A stretch of 64,000 nt of DNA from Pseudopyrenochaeta lycopersici (Eukaryota > Ascomycota > Dothideomycetes > Pleosporales > Pseudopyrenochaetaceae): assembly GCA_003313425.1 (NCBI GenBank), contig NHZP01000033.1, positions 479,042 to 543,041 on the forward strand. The letters are read 5' to 3'. The stretch's first letter is position 1; each line of letters begins with the position of its first letter. The notes under the pieces are model-generated. The model saw only the letters and a list, made by a program, of their open reading frames with translations. It searched no databases and had not been told where the DNA came from. Shown in pieces: positions 10,375 to 20,677 of this stretch. Made by a program: the position numbers and the translations under genes.

Positions 10375-11540
10375 TCAGGGCCCTGTAGTGTCAGGTGTTC
10401 CATCTTGGAGACTTGGACTACTTTCGTCACTTTGAACATTGGGTGGACCTGTGAAAGCAATCGCGGCGAGCTCGTGGCTGCCAATTTCATGAGCTGAAAG
10501 ATGGCGTGGAGGACAGCTGACGAGTACAAGTTCTGAAGCTCCTCGGCCATAGATTGAAGGCCGTGGTGATGGCACACTTTCAGTTGGAAATGGAATCTCT
10601 TGAAATCGTCTGTTCCAGATGTGTGTTCTATTCACGAATTCATCTAAATTCCGATATAACTATTGCTTGAGGAAATACACCAAAACAGCAATAGTCCACA
10701 CCGAAAAGCAAGGAACAGGAATCAGCAAAAGCAATCCACAATGGAGACCCACAACGCCACGAATTCTGATAACGAAGTCCGCAGAGCCGGGGACCAAGTT
10801 GCCGTCACTGTCTTTGAGCATATTTTCCAAGCCTTCCGGCCGTTTCATCATGATGGAATGTCGAAGGAATTCTTTAGTAGAGAGTCAAGACGCAAGAACG
10901 AGCCGTTCGACATCAGCAGTCATCGTCGCCGAACCCGCGTCCACGACTTTGACCAACCACAGAGACTGTATACGCTTTGAGCGAAGATACGCCAGCCCGT
11001 CGCGCAATAGTCAATATCGCCGGTATGAAGTGCGTTGAAACAGCTATCAGCTTTCATCCCTATCCGTGCTTGTCCATTCGTGCGGCACTATCACATAAGC
11101 CATCGAAACAGAAGATGGTGTTTCGCCAGCAGGGGAGTGCCGGCCGTCTGGAGTTGATCTCATATTCTTGATAGTAATCAAGAGAAGTGAAGCTCTTGTT
11201 GGCACTGCGCCTGGTACCATGCACCATTGCCAGGAGTACTGCTTCCCACCTTCGCTTTTCCGCGAGAAAAGTGAAGAATAAGTTTTTGGGTGTAATCCGT
11301 GCCCGCATTGGGATAAGTTGAGAAGTCCAGCACAGCTATGGAAGGATAAGTTGAGCTGGGGACCAATCGTGAAAAGCTCTCGTTTTCCCATAGCCAATAC
11401 TCGTCCATATAACCCTGCTGTCCAAAGGAGCCTCGGTGGATCCAGGTAAATTCCGTGGAACAGCTACCAATTACATTGTGCATAAAATCAAGTGGTCTTC
11501 GAAGCCCAAAATCCACAGCCCGATTATGGTAACTCCAATC
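10375..11540 (-). pseudogene. Decayed gene for an uncharacterised membrane protein
   Basis: Four coding blocks follow each other on the minus strand in different frames. Block 1, 11537-~11190, holds RPLDFMHNVIGSCSTEFTW and GQQGYMDEYWLWENESF. Block 2, ~11200-11060, holds SLDYYQEYEINSRRPALPCW. Block 3, ~11035-10660, holds DVERLVLAS, a TGA, then EFLRHSIMMKRPEGLENML and a membrane segment near GLHCGLLLLIPVPC. Block 4 is in frame after a TAG (about 10660) and is a polar tail to 10375. At least two frameshifts, TGA and TAG stops (both fit C to T), and a TAA just upstream of block 1 rule out a working gene. The consistent coding signal across 1.1 kb shows it was once real. I do not recognise a named family; the architecture is a soluble domain followed by one or two C-terminal membrane helices. 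Confidence 0.6.
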
Positions 11541-11810
11541 AATTTAGGTCCGTGGATGCGTGGCATCGTACGTAACCTGTAGGTTTCCGCGCAATTTGAT
11601 TGGCTGAATCGCTTTGGTCTATTCCATAAGAGCTGAGTAAACGACTTCCTATGTATTACTCTACTACCACACTATTACTTCCTTCCTCCGCAGTTTATGT
11701 ACAACAAGGTTACTCTTAGTCAATTGACGCCGGATAAACTCTGGCTGCTGCGCGTGCGCGATGTACACGATGCGACCAATGCGTGTGGGCACGGTGCAGC
11801 TAGGGACCTA

Positions 11811-12290
11811 TTAAGGCGCCCTCTAATACGATAATAATTGGGCCCCTAATAAGACTTTTCTAGCTACATAGGAGGAAGCGCATACGCTATCCATAGATTC
11901 GCACTTTTCTCCCTTATTTTTTGTCTTAGCAATAATAACTTAACTGCTTATAGTGTTTAATTACAGTTTTCAGCACCTAGTACAAAGATTTTAGCAGATA
12001 CTGCGAAAAGCTCGTAGAACGTGTTATTTAAGATTACGCGTCCTAGACTATCTATAAATTAAATTCTTCTTAATAGATACTACCTGTATTACGCATCCTA
12101 TAGCATACTCTATTGATACAAATATTCTATTATACTTTACGCATACCTATAAGATTTAGCTACTTTTATCTCGGTTCTATGTAATTTGCTATAAAATAAG
12201 CTATCGCGCAATACGTACTAGAGCTGCTCCCAAAGTAGTTAGAAAAGCCTTATTAGGCGGCCAACTATTATCGTATTGGGGGCGTGTTAA
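11811..12290. repeat. 480-bp inverted-repeat element (MITE-like)
   Basis: The left end (11811-~11866) and the reverse complement of the right end (~12235-12290) match over about 55 bp. They share CAATACGATAATA-like and CCTAATAAG blocks and a CTTTTCTA-CTAC block, with a few transitions and one gap. Both ends start with TTAA, so the target duplication is TA or TTAA. The interior is AT-rich with no reading frame. This fits a non-autonomous DNA transposon. Its autonomous partner is not in the window. Confidence 0.75.
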
Positions 12291-13112
12291 CAACTTCTAG
12301 GCTCTTGGCCCGATAGTGTCGGGATGCTCTGGCTGTTGCTGACAGGGGTGAGTTTGTAGAAGAAAGATGTGGGTATAACCTATCAATACCTAATCTTCTA
12401 CTACCAAACTTAACGCTGATTAATGCCAACACATCGTGGTACCTCCGCGTTGGCATTGGGGTTCATAGGCTCTTTAGCGTTCCGAGCTCTCTGATAATTC
12501 GTTGTTGAAGCTCTACTATAGTATTAGTAAGTGTTTTTGTAGTTAATTTGCTTCACGTCAGTCGCTAGTAGATCTGGGCGTTTACGTCGGCGAACGTAAC
12601 CCGTTAACGGACATGCTCCCTGTTAGTAGCTAACCTAACAAACTAGGCACCAACGTAACGTCCGATTCAATGACTAGATCCTGCACAACCTGTTACAATT
12701 CGTTTAGTGCTAATAGTGGTCTTATAACTTTACTTTCATAATATGGCCAGCCAAGACTAGCATTACAGGGGTAGTAGCTAGGCGGGGAAGAGTCCTTATA
12801 TCTAGCAACAGGGAGCTTCAAGCCCCGGCCCCAACGTAATTTGTAAAGTTGGTTAGAACCGCATTCAAGACTATTTTACCTTACAACTACATCAACTGCG
12901 CTGATTGTAGCTCCATAGAGTAGGGAGAGTTACTATAGGCGGTATCCTACGTCGTATGATGCCTAGGTAGCCAAGAGACCGCGTTAGACTAGTGCTGACC
13001 TAGTAACGGTTTAGATTCCTAGTTCAGAGATTTCAATTTTCTATGTACCTCTTGACTTGGTAACGAAGTCTAGCTAGCGCATAGAACGCGGCATGCTTTT
13101 TGGTCTAATAAG
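12291..13112. other. Intergenic, no supported gene
   Basis: About 820 bp of moderately AT-rich sequence with stops in all frames, upstream of the secreted-protein gene at 13214. No repeat family is recognised. Confidence 0.45.
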
Positions 13113-13120
13113 TATTTATA
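13113..13120 (+). promoter_or_regulatory. TATA-like box of the gene at 13214
   Basis: TATTTATA about 95 bp upstream of the ATG at 13214. The same motif and spacing occur before the secreted-protein gene at 4465-4824. Confidence 0.35.
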
Positions 13121-13213
13121 CGCCCGCGTAGTTCGTTCTACTCCAGATGCTCAAATACGTTCTCTGCTGTATGTTGAGTCATTTCACCGCCTTCTCCGTC
13201 TCATTCATCCAAG

Positions 13214-14031
13214 ATGCGGTCTGCCATTATCATCCTTAACTTTATCGGTCTCGTGGCGGCTGCCGCTGTGAGTACTAGTCAACCGCTTTTATCCCAGGGC
13301 GGACTTGGCTGGGAGGGCGTTATTGTCCCTGGTGAACCTGCGGTTATAGTATGGGGTACTAGTTTCGAGGTACGCTAAAGTACCCTTGTATAATAATCAG
13401 GTGATGGTAAATTAATAAAATAATTTTACTTACATTAATTTCTTAGGATATTGAAGCCAAGATCCAGCAGACCAATCCTAATTTCTCAATTTGGGCGGAC
13501 GAGGAACAAGAAAACCCAGGATTCTCTGAAGATTCTAGAGCAAATATCCGCGGACTTCTTGAGGCACGGCTTGACTGGGTAAATACTCCCTTACCCCCTT
13601 TTCTCTGATCGGTATTATTTCTATGTCTAACTCAGGTGATTTAGGGAAAGCTACAATGTGAAAAAGCTACTATAGCGACAAATTCAGACAACATTAACAA
13701 AGGCGCCAGTATCTTAAGAAATGTTAAAGGTAACAAGTGCTGGACGAGGGCGCGGACATGCCAGCGCATGACATGTGTCAACGACGATGCTATCGGCATG
13801 TGCAATTCGAACAACCACGATGTTACACTTGCTTGCACTGACGTGGCGAAGTTCGCTGTGCACCTGGAACGAAATTGTCCGTATATCACACAGTGGTGTC
13901 CTACCTTTCACGATTGCCAAACAACTATACATGGTAGCCGTGGCAAGCTTTGGTCTACAGGAGGGACCTGGTATGTTAGTGTCGGTCGAAGCTGTGGTAC
14001 GTATACCTCATTAGTTGTGACATGGCTTTAA
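13214..14031 (+). CDS. Secreted cysteine-rich protein, three exons
   Basis: Exons 13214-13369, 13447-13578 and 13645-14031, with introns of 77 nt (GTACGC..TTAG) and 66 nt (GTAAAT..TTAG). The product is 224 residues. MRSAIIILNFIGLVAAAAVS is a signal peptide. Residues ~22-96 are Cys-poor with an I-Q-Q-T-N-P-N-F region. Residues ~97-224 contain a Cys-rich domain (C-W-T-R-A-R-T-C, C-V-N-D, C-N-S-N-N-H, then paired Cys). The pattern C-x-R-x-x-C...I-x-x-C-N-x-x-N-H recalls secreted plant-associated fungal proteins, without a named family. Intron 2 has two possible acceptors: CAG at 13635 would put a TAG in frame three codons later, whereas TTAG at 13644 keeps the frame open and is used here. If the first acceptor is the real one, the gene carries a C-to-T nonsense change. 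Confidence 0.68.
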
Positions 14032-14449
14032 AGAAATTAAGAAAAGACTTACTAATTTTTTGGTGCTCTAGGCTGGTACGGAAATAAACTATTTATCCCT
14101 TATCAGTAAACGTATAAGCTAGCTCTATGCTACAAGGAAGCATATAGAGGAAGAGTAGGGTACGAAAAACGTCTTAACTAATTACTTTTAATAGTAGATA
14201 GCTTAGGTTGTTGCAGTTACTAGTCTTCCTTTAGAATTCAGAAATACTCTACTAGTTTCGATAGTTCAACCAAGTGTAAGTTGCTTTACAGCACTTTTTA
14301 GCCCTAGGGAGAATAAGTTGGCACTAGGGGTGGCAGAGACATCTGTACGAACAACTTACTTACTTTTAACGGCCTTATTTGCATTATCGTGCCTGCATTT
14401 AATTTTAGTAAAGCTATTTAGATTATAGGTAACATATAGTAAAGGAAAA
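14032..14449. other. AT-rich intergenic stretch
   Basis: Between the secreted-protein gene and the LINE fragment. Part of it (14380-14449) may be further decayed RT sequence of the LINE. No gene is visible. Confidence 0.4.
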
Positions 14450-16097
14450 GCTTCTAAAATTATTTATTTAGTACTAGATTTACATTAGGGAACAGAAAGA
14501 GGATTGGAGCGAGTGCTGATTACTGTGGGAGGCATGCCTGTGGGAGCGCATACACATCCGATGTGATACTGTTGACCAAGATGTGCGCATGCCGACCTGT
14601 GCAGAAATTCTGCACCCATTACACTAATAACTCTGGGACCCGTCGTCGTCGCCGTCGCCTGATCTCTAGCTCCGTTGCCGCGTTGCTATTCGCGACCTTG
14701 ACGTCGAACGATACTAGCGACAGTGTTTTTTTCTCCGCCATGCCTTGAATAGGTGCTTACATAGGAACACTGCGCGTGTGTCGTAGACCGCTGCTTCCGC
14801 GCTCCACAGTGCGCATTCGGCAAGAGGCTTCACTCAACCAGTTATGCTACTCTCCCTGCCACCACCGACTCCGGTGTTTTCCCCAGCATGGGAAGTAGCG
14901 AGATTGACCGGTAGTTCTTGGTGATCGTATAATCTTCGCGCTTTTGACTCCTGTAGTGGCACAATCTTTGCCACCTTCCACTCTCGCGGCACCTTGCTCG
15001 TCTCGAGCGAGTGAATGAAAGAGGCCGTGATCTCATCCCATAGCACCAGCCACAAATTCCTCCACACCCGTGCTGTGAGGCCGCCCCTACCAGGTGCCTT
15101 GTCTGGACTGGCCTGAAAGACGACCACCCTGATTTCGTGCTTGGCGGCGGACTCCCACGGCAGCTGGCTGCATACGCTTGGCACATCCCCAGGCTCCCAC
15201 GGAGGCGATGTCCTGATTCTCGATGGCTATCTCATCGTTTGTTACAGCTTTCTTGACTGGTAGCACTCGGAAAACGAGTTGGCTGCCTGTGAGTCTAGCT
15301 TTGATTACTACAGATGCGTGCGCTCCGCTACGTCTCGGCTGCCAGAGCCAACGAATCTTATACACCTCCACTCCATTCTCCGCCAGAACATTCGCGCCTT
15401 GCATTTGCGGCTCGAGCCACTCTGCTGTCGTTGCCCATACGCTCCGTCTTTCTCTTTGTCCGACGAGAACCTGATCACGGTCGTGCTGTCGTGCTCCCGC
15501 CGTGCCCGAATGTCCTTGATCGCAGCTTTAGCCGTTAGAGCCCGCTCGTGTCTTGCTGGATCACCCGTTTAGCGGCCTCCGTTAGGCGACCTCCTCCATC
15601 GCTTCCCCCAACACGTCGTCCTCAACCCTGTCTCTCCACTGCTGGCCGCGACGGACGCCGACGTCTGTGTGGATGGTAGTGGTACAGAGATGGTGTTGAG
15701 CTGTGGTCGGAGCGAGCTGACCGCCTCTTGCTGATTGTCGTTCTTGTTCTTGAGATATCGCTGTTCGTCTTTGACCGCTACAAGTTCGCTTCTGAAGCTC
15801 TCGACGATGCTGCTCTGCAGAGCTATTGTCTCTTTCAGGCTCACATTAAGCGCCACTACTTCTTCCGGCATGGGGCTGCCTCCTGCCCGCTTAGCCGGGA
15901 TGGAGACACGCCCGGTAGGGAATGACAGCCACACATTTCACCTCGGCAGCGCCGCGATGGTCAGCTCTTCCGTCTGCTCCGGCGGCGATCCCGTTGCGTC
16001 ATATCCTACCTGTACCGCTCGTAGTGCCGTTGTCCGTGTTTGCAGCGGCTGCTGGACCTCAAGTCCCTTTGCGCTTGGTCCATTGTGCGTCTTCTAA
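14450..16097 (-). mobile_element. LINE (Tad-like non-LTR retrotransposon) fragment, endonuclease region missing
   Basis: Reading from the right, ~16097-15570 is an ORF1/gag-like segment (coiled-coil-like ALNVSLKETIALQSSIVESF). 15404-~15230 is a further gag-like piece (EVYKIRWLWQPRRSGAHASV). 15186-~14480 is reverse transcriptase: DKAPGRGGLTARVWRNLW, PREWKVAKIVPLQ, TITKNYRSISLLPMLGK, then GARKQRST, SLVSFDVK and LPQACLPQ with stops and frameshifts between. In Tad/I-type LINEs a large endonuclease lies between gag and RT. Here gag runs into RT within ~50 bp, so an internal deletion is likely. RIP is mild compared with the Copia elements. It is not active. Confidence 0.8.
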
Positions 16098-16944
16098 GTA
16101 GGGCGGGCGGGGTGTCGTTGGGATGAGGTCAGGCTTAAGGTAGCTATCGGGCGGTGTTGGGTGGGTTGTACGGGCCGCCTTGCAGCGTGATCTAGCTAAG
16201 CGAAGGTCCACGAATTGGGTAAAGAAAAGTCTTATACGATAAGTTACTTTGCATTCTTAACAATCTTGAAAGAAGTTTCGACGCTGCTCAAAAATCCTGT
16301 GGCAAGTCGGGTCGGCCATCCTACCTCCTAGCTATGGCGAAACAAAGTACCAAATCACACAGATTACTGTAATTACTTGTTTGTATGCCTGTTTGCGTAC
16401 CTTCGCTAGTTCACTCTGGTATTGCGTTCAACCTGCGCTTTAAACAAGAATACACCAATATGTGGAGTTCTCGCATGTTGTGTACACCACTTGGTTTAGG
16501 TAGGAAATCCCTAGGATAGCTTTTGTAGCTCAAAATAGCGTTCGTTTATTCGCTGACATGTACATTTACCAGTCAAAATTCTGAGCGAATTTGGAACGAT
16601 GACGTTATGTGGGGATACTGGGGCCAACAACTTGTTCTCATAATTGGGAGCACCTCCCCCATCTATGAAACTGCCCGACCCAGATGAGCTCGGCCTTGAC
16701 GAAGATGCCAGGGTAGGCATACTGGTTAGCGTTGAGGGATGCTCGTACACAAACATTCTCACATTCGTCTCCACACCACAGGCTAAAGACCTCCGCAAAT
16801 GAATACAGTTCTACTATCACATGGATGCAAGAGGAGTAAGATAGTATGCTAGCCCCATTAGTGGTAGTTCACTTAATGTGGCGGAACTCTGGTGTCTCAA
16901 AGATATTGTTGAATGGTAATATTAGTACCCAATGAGGCTAGCTA
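16098..16944. other. Intergenic stretch with an unclear minus-strand frame
   Basis: A minus-strand frame at 16511-16798 lacks an ATG at its start and is rich in Ser and Gly. An overlapping frame (16638-16820) has Cys pairs (CGDECENVC). Neither has a domain, signal peptide or splice support. They may be relic coding sequence. Confidence 0.35.
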
Positions 16945-17590
16945 TTAGATAAACTGGAACAAAAAGACGAAACTAACGATAGAGAAAATGACCGTAATAC
17001 CATGTCTTCGGCCAAAGAGGGCATCGCGGTAGGATGAGGCACTATTTGGCGACATAGAAGTGGCGACTGGAGTTGATGTGGGATTATTCGAGCCAGGGGA
17101 TGTGATGATGGCCAATGTCGATGACACAGTTGGATTCGTGCTGGCTTCAGAGCTAGACCCCGCCGTCGCAATTCCGGAGGACTGTCCTACCTAGCCTTAT
17201 CTCAGTATTTTTCAAGCAACTAGAATAATCAGAAGCGGGAAAAACTCTTACCAAAGAACTTGTAGGCGTCCTAGTTGATGCGCCGGCAGATACGACAGAC
17301 GCCGGACCTAAGATCAATGAAGTTGCACTTTTGTCGTTAGGAAAGCAGCTCCATCCTCCAGCCATTTGAACGTAACCGCAGTGGTGTCTGAGTGAGTTGC
17401 AACACCATGTTCCTAGAGCCAGGGTGAATATTTTGTTACGCGAGGATTAGCATGGCTAAAAGAACGTACCACATGCACAACTATCAGGGTTTGTCCTAGG
17501 CCAGAAAATGGTTTCTTCTATGGCAGGACTGATCGCAGCAGCTGATGCGGTATCAAATAACATGATGAGCAAGAAGAGTGCAGATAACAT
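16945..17590 (-). CDS. Secreted Ser/Thr-rich protein with a short Cys cluster and hydrophobic C-terminus
   Basis: Exons 17590-17470, 17412-17252 and 17190-16945, with introns of 57 nt (GTACGT..CTAG) and 61 nt (GTAAGA..CTAG). An alternative acceptor 9 nt further in (CAG) also keeps frame. The product is 175 residues. MLSALFLLIMLFDTASA is a signal peptide. Residues ~38-64 contain a Cys cluster (C-A-C-G-T-W-C-C-N-S, H-H-C-G, W-S-C-F). Residues ~70-150 are rich in Ser, Thr, Ala and Pro and are likely O-glycosylated. The end is ITVIFSIVSFVFLFQFI, a hydrophobic tail that suits a GPI signal or one membrane helix. The layout is that of small fungal cell-surface proteins. The family is not recognised. 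No frame breaks. Confidence 0.68.
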
Positions 17591-19959
17591 AATTGTAGTG
17601 ATGTATCAAATTCTAAACGGCTAATATCCCACGGTAAAAAAAATAGTGCTTGAAAAATATTTTATTGGTGTCCAAGCTTAGTGTTAATGTCCGAAGTAAA
17701 ATGCGAAGTTTAGGATTAACACAAAAGTGCGGATTAAGTAGGGCAGTGGGTTGAAGCCCTCGTTCTACTTATTAGTGTAGCACACTGCGGACCGGCAGGT
17801 TCCGTTAAACATTCTGGTGGGTTCACTTTGAACTGGATCAGAAGTCTTAAGCGGCTGGGCGAGCATTTATATCCAATTAGCCGCAACACAATATTCAGCT
17901 GAGCTCCAGCGCACCAATTATAGTTTGATATAGAATAGCGAGACTATTTAGAGTCTATTTGAGTGGACTGTCACAATCCCTTATGCAGCCACGAATACTT
18001 GGAACCCCAAGATTGTTGAAGGCTTACTAGCCAAACGAGATTTTTTACTAGATGATTCGTACACGTGACAATCATCTGAGCGGGATGTGCACAGACCCAT
18101 GCAGCCACCAAAACTCAATCTCCCTTATGTATAACTTACAACAATGCCGCCTGTATCTAGCACTCAATTAAATTCCCAAGAAGGCAAATTACTTCTGCCT
18201 GTTAATACGATCAAGCCATAACCTACCATCTTCTACAAGCTTCTACTAGCCCAGATTCAACATCCACAGATTCGATGTTATTACTTCGCTTGATGTTCAA
18301 GGTTAAGTATGTTATGATAGGTTATCCGAGATTGTCGCGTAGCGGACCGACTATCTTGGCGCTCAACGCGGACGAAACTTCAGCTACTATGCGCTTATCT
18401 AGGCCTGGGCTTAGTCAATTGTTCTTTTGCTTACGGTATGTCCTATTCATATGGGGGCGCGAAGCATAGGGTGCTGGCTCGTGCACGCCTTCGCAGCACA
18501 TGTAGAATGCTATTTCCATATCTTTTAATGCAGCTATAATGTGATGTATGCATACTCTCTCTATCAGACTCGTACAAGTCTCTATATCACTCTCTTAAAC
18601 CTCGTATATAGCCCCCTTTGCGATACCAGAAATGAAAGCGAATTTCACAGCCAGGGCGTCAGACCATTGCACGAAGTAGTAATCCTTCGGCCAGGGGGTT
18701 GTTGTTGATATTGAGGACTGACTCCTCTGTAGACTTAGTAACAAACAAGTGACGTCGATAATAGAACACAATAGGCGCAGGAGAGACACGTTGGAGGTGG
18801 TTGAGGTTGGTAGAGTTTCACGGGCTAAGCTCTTAGGTTAAGGGGGCAAATATAGTTTGGTGAATAGGCAAGAACGTGGTGATAGGGATCGGTAGGCCAA
18901 AGGTCACTGCAAGGGGCAGCTACCACGGAGAATCTTATACCTCACTCGATGCTTCATGAAAATGTGATCAATTGCCGTAAAATACCTGTCACCCGACTGC
19001 AGCTCGAACCCTGTGATTAGGTCTGCCAAACAGTAATTACTCTAAGATAATACGTGGAAGTGGACTTCACGTGTTTCAGGATCCGCGAAAGCCTTCCTGT
19101 TAGTCTCACCAGTCAAACGCTTCAGTTTGCCCACGATTTGGTCCAACATGGTTTCTTTCCTCGGTCGGGAAATTCAAATTCGATTGGGAATTGGGAATGG
19201 AAGTTTGACACCGTCTCGTTGATTCTGCCTGTCCTCAATCCTGCTCTAGTATGTTCTAGTTCCAGGATCTGAGATACAAGAAGCCTATGTTGTTGAAAGC
19301 CAGGAAGGTGATAGTCTGGACCAGTAGATCCTATCAAGCAGCCCCGGAGCCTACTAGGGTTGGGGGCAAAGGCAGCACGTAAAAGGTACGAGCTTGGATT
19401 GATATGCTAGGAATCCTTAGTAACAGGGTTAGGAAAGAGTAAAGGTGTAACGTCCGTCCCTGCGTGGCGAGAAAACAACTGTGCCAAGAAAATAATAGCT
19501 ACTTTAACTTCAAACAACTTATCATTTATGTACGCATTAACAATTCCTATATTAATATATAAGTCTAATGCTTTAGATACTTTAATACCAGAGACCCCTC
19601 TTACCTAAGCTATTCCTTTAACCCTAGTAGACCCTTTCGATGAGACAAATGGTCTAAGTAGCCTCTCTGTCTAGCTATTGGCCATCTTTCGGATAAACAA
19701 ACCCAACTGCGACACGTCTATATTTAAGACTATCCTCTGCCACTCGCTGAAGCAACAAATATCTTAGAAATTTTAATGAATTCTTATAGAACAAGAAACA
19801 ATGCACATTAATCATATCTCTGTTGCAATCTAGTTCAACCTACCCAATATCGGTGACGTTGCTATCAATAATTTATCGTCCAATTTCATACTCTGTATTA
19901 AATTTCTCCATGCCCAAAAATGCGGTGCGAAGGTGTCTGTGAAGCATCAAGTGTGCTGA
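17591..19959. other. Intergenic stretch, no supported gene
   Basis: About 2.4 kb of mixed composition. A minus-strand frame ending at 18595 has a coding-like tail (TPWPKDYYFVQWSDALAVKF) but no start or domain. The segment 19440-19900 is AT-rich and looks like RIP-affected repeat. Nothing else is visible. Confidence 0.4.
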
Positions 19960-20400
19960 AGTGATTGAGCTGTAGGGATCCGGTCCGGAAACTTGGAATG
20001 TCTTGCCCCAAGGACGCATATGCCAGACTTATAGCCGGTCAACAGCCCTGAATGAGATCACCAGGTGAAAGACGGACAGTCTAGGTTCTTGTCCTAGAAC
20101 GTTGCATCCGCATGTTTCCATTCCAGGCTTTCCTTAATTTCGGCAACCCAAAGCTTACCGACGATCCGATATAGGCCCTGAAAACCTTTTACCATACCAG
20201 CAAGTGCCATCATTCTGTCCGACTGAATTACGTTACACCCAGAATATTTAGCAACAACATTCTTATACCCCCAACTGATGAGTAGGCGCTGATCACCTCT
20301 CTTATGGTTGGTGATATCTTCGTGTCTGCGGAAGTTTCTCATGCGTCCTGTTCGAAAGGTCGAGTGTGGCAACGCAAAGTTATCTTCCGTAAGTGAGTCA
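19960..20400 (-). pseudogene. Remnant of a HET-domain (heterokaryon incompatibility) protein
   Basis: One frame (20372-20094) reads Y-K-N-V-V-A-K-Y-S-G-C-N-V-I-Q-S-D-R-M-M-A-L-A-G-M, then L-W-V-A-E-I-K-E-S-L-E-W. HET proteins carry the pattern I-V-x-x-Y-S-x-C-x-L-T-x-x-S-D-K-L-x-A-L-S-G-I-A followed by an L-W...L-L-W block, C-terminal to the HET domain. After TAG at 20094-20096 the frame continues as C-P-S-F-T-W, at the place of the family's A-P-S-W-S-W, then TGA. The N-terminal HET domain is not seen upstream. Assignment rests on these two blocks. Confidence 0.45.
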
Positions 20401-20677
20401 GACTCGAGAACTCCAACCTGTAGGCCTGTCGCTCATAGATGGGATAGAGAGGATATTAGTCGCCATTTAGGCGAGGCGAGAGTAACGGCCAGTAACGTCA
20501 ACGGAACGACAACACTTAATAGTATTAACACTGCGTACTCGCGGCTTGCCTATCTACTCATCGTACTCATCTGCATTTGTAGCAACAATAGGATCATTCT
20601 CGTCAATTGTCGCGACGAGGTAGGCTCTTAGTGCGCCCAATATAGGTAGCGTTTTACTTAAGAATGTTGTCGATGTA

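Noticed and set aside
10619..11171. Plus-strand frames across 10.6-11.2 kb
   Set aside because: Antisense of the decayed membrane-protein gene, whose conserved-looking blocks are all on the minus strand.
15223..16097. Plus-strand frames in the LINE region
   Set aside because: Antisense shadows of gag and reverse transcriptase.
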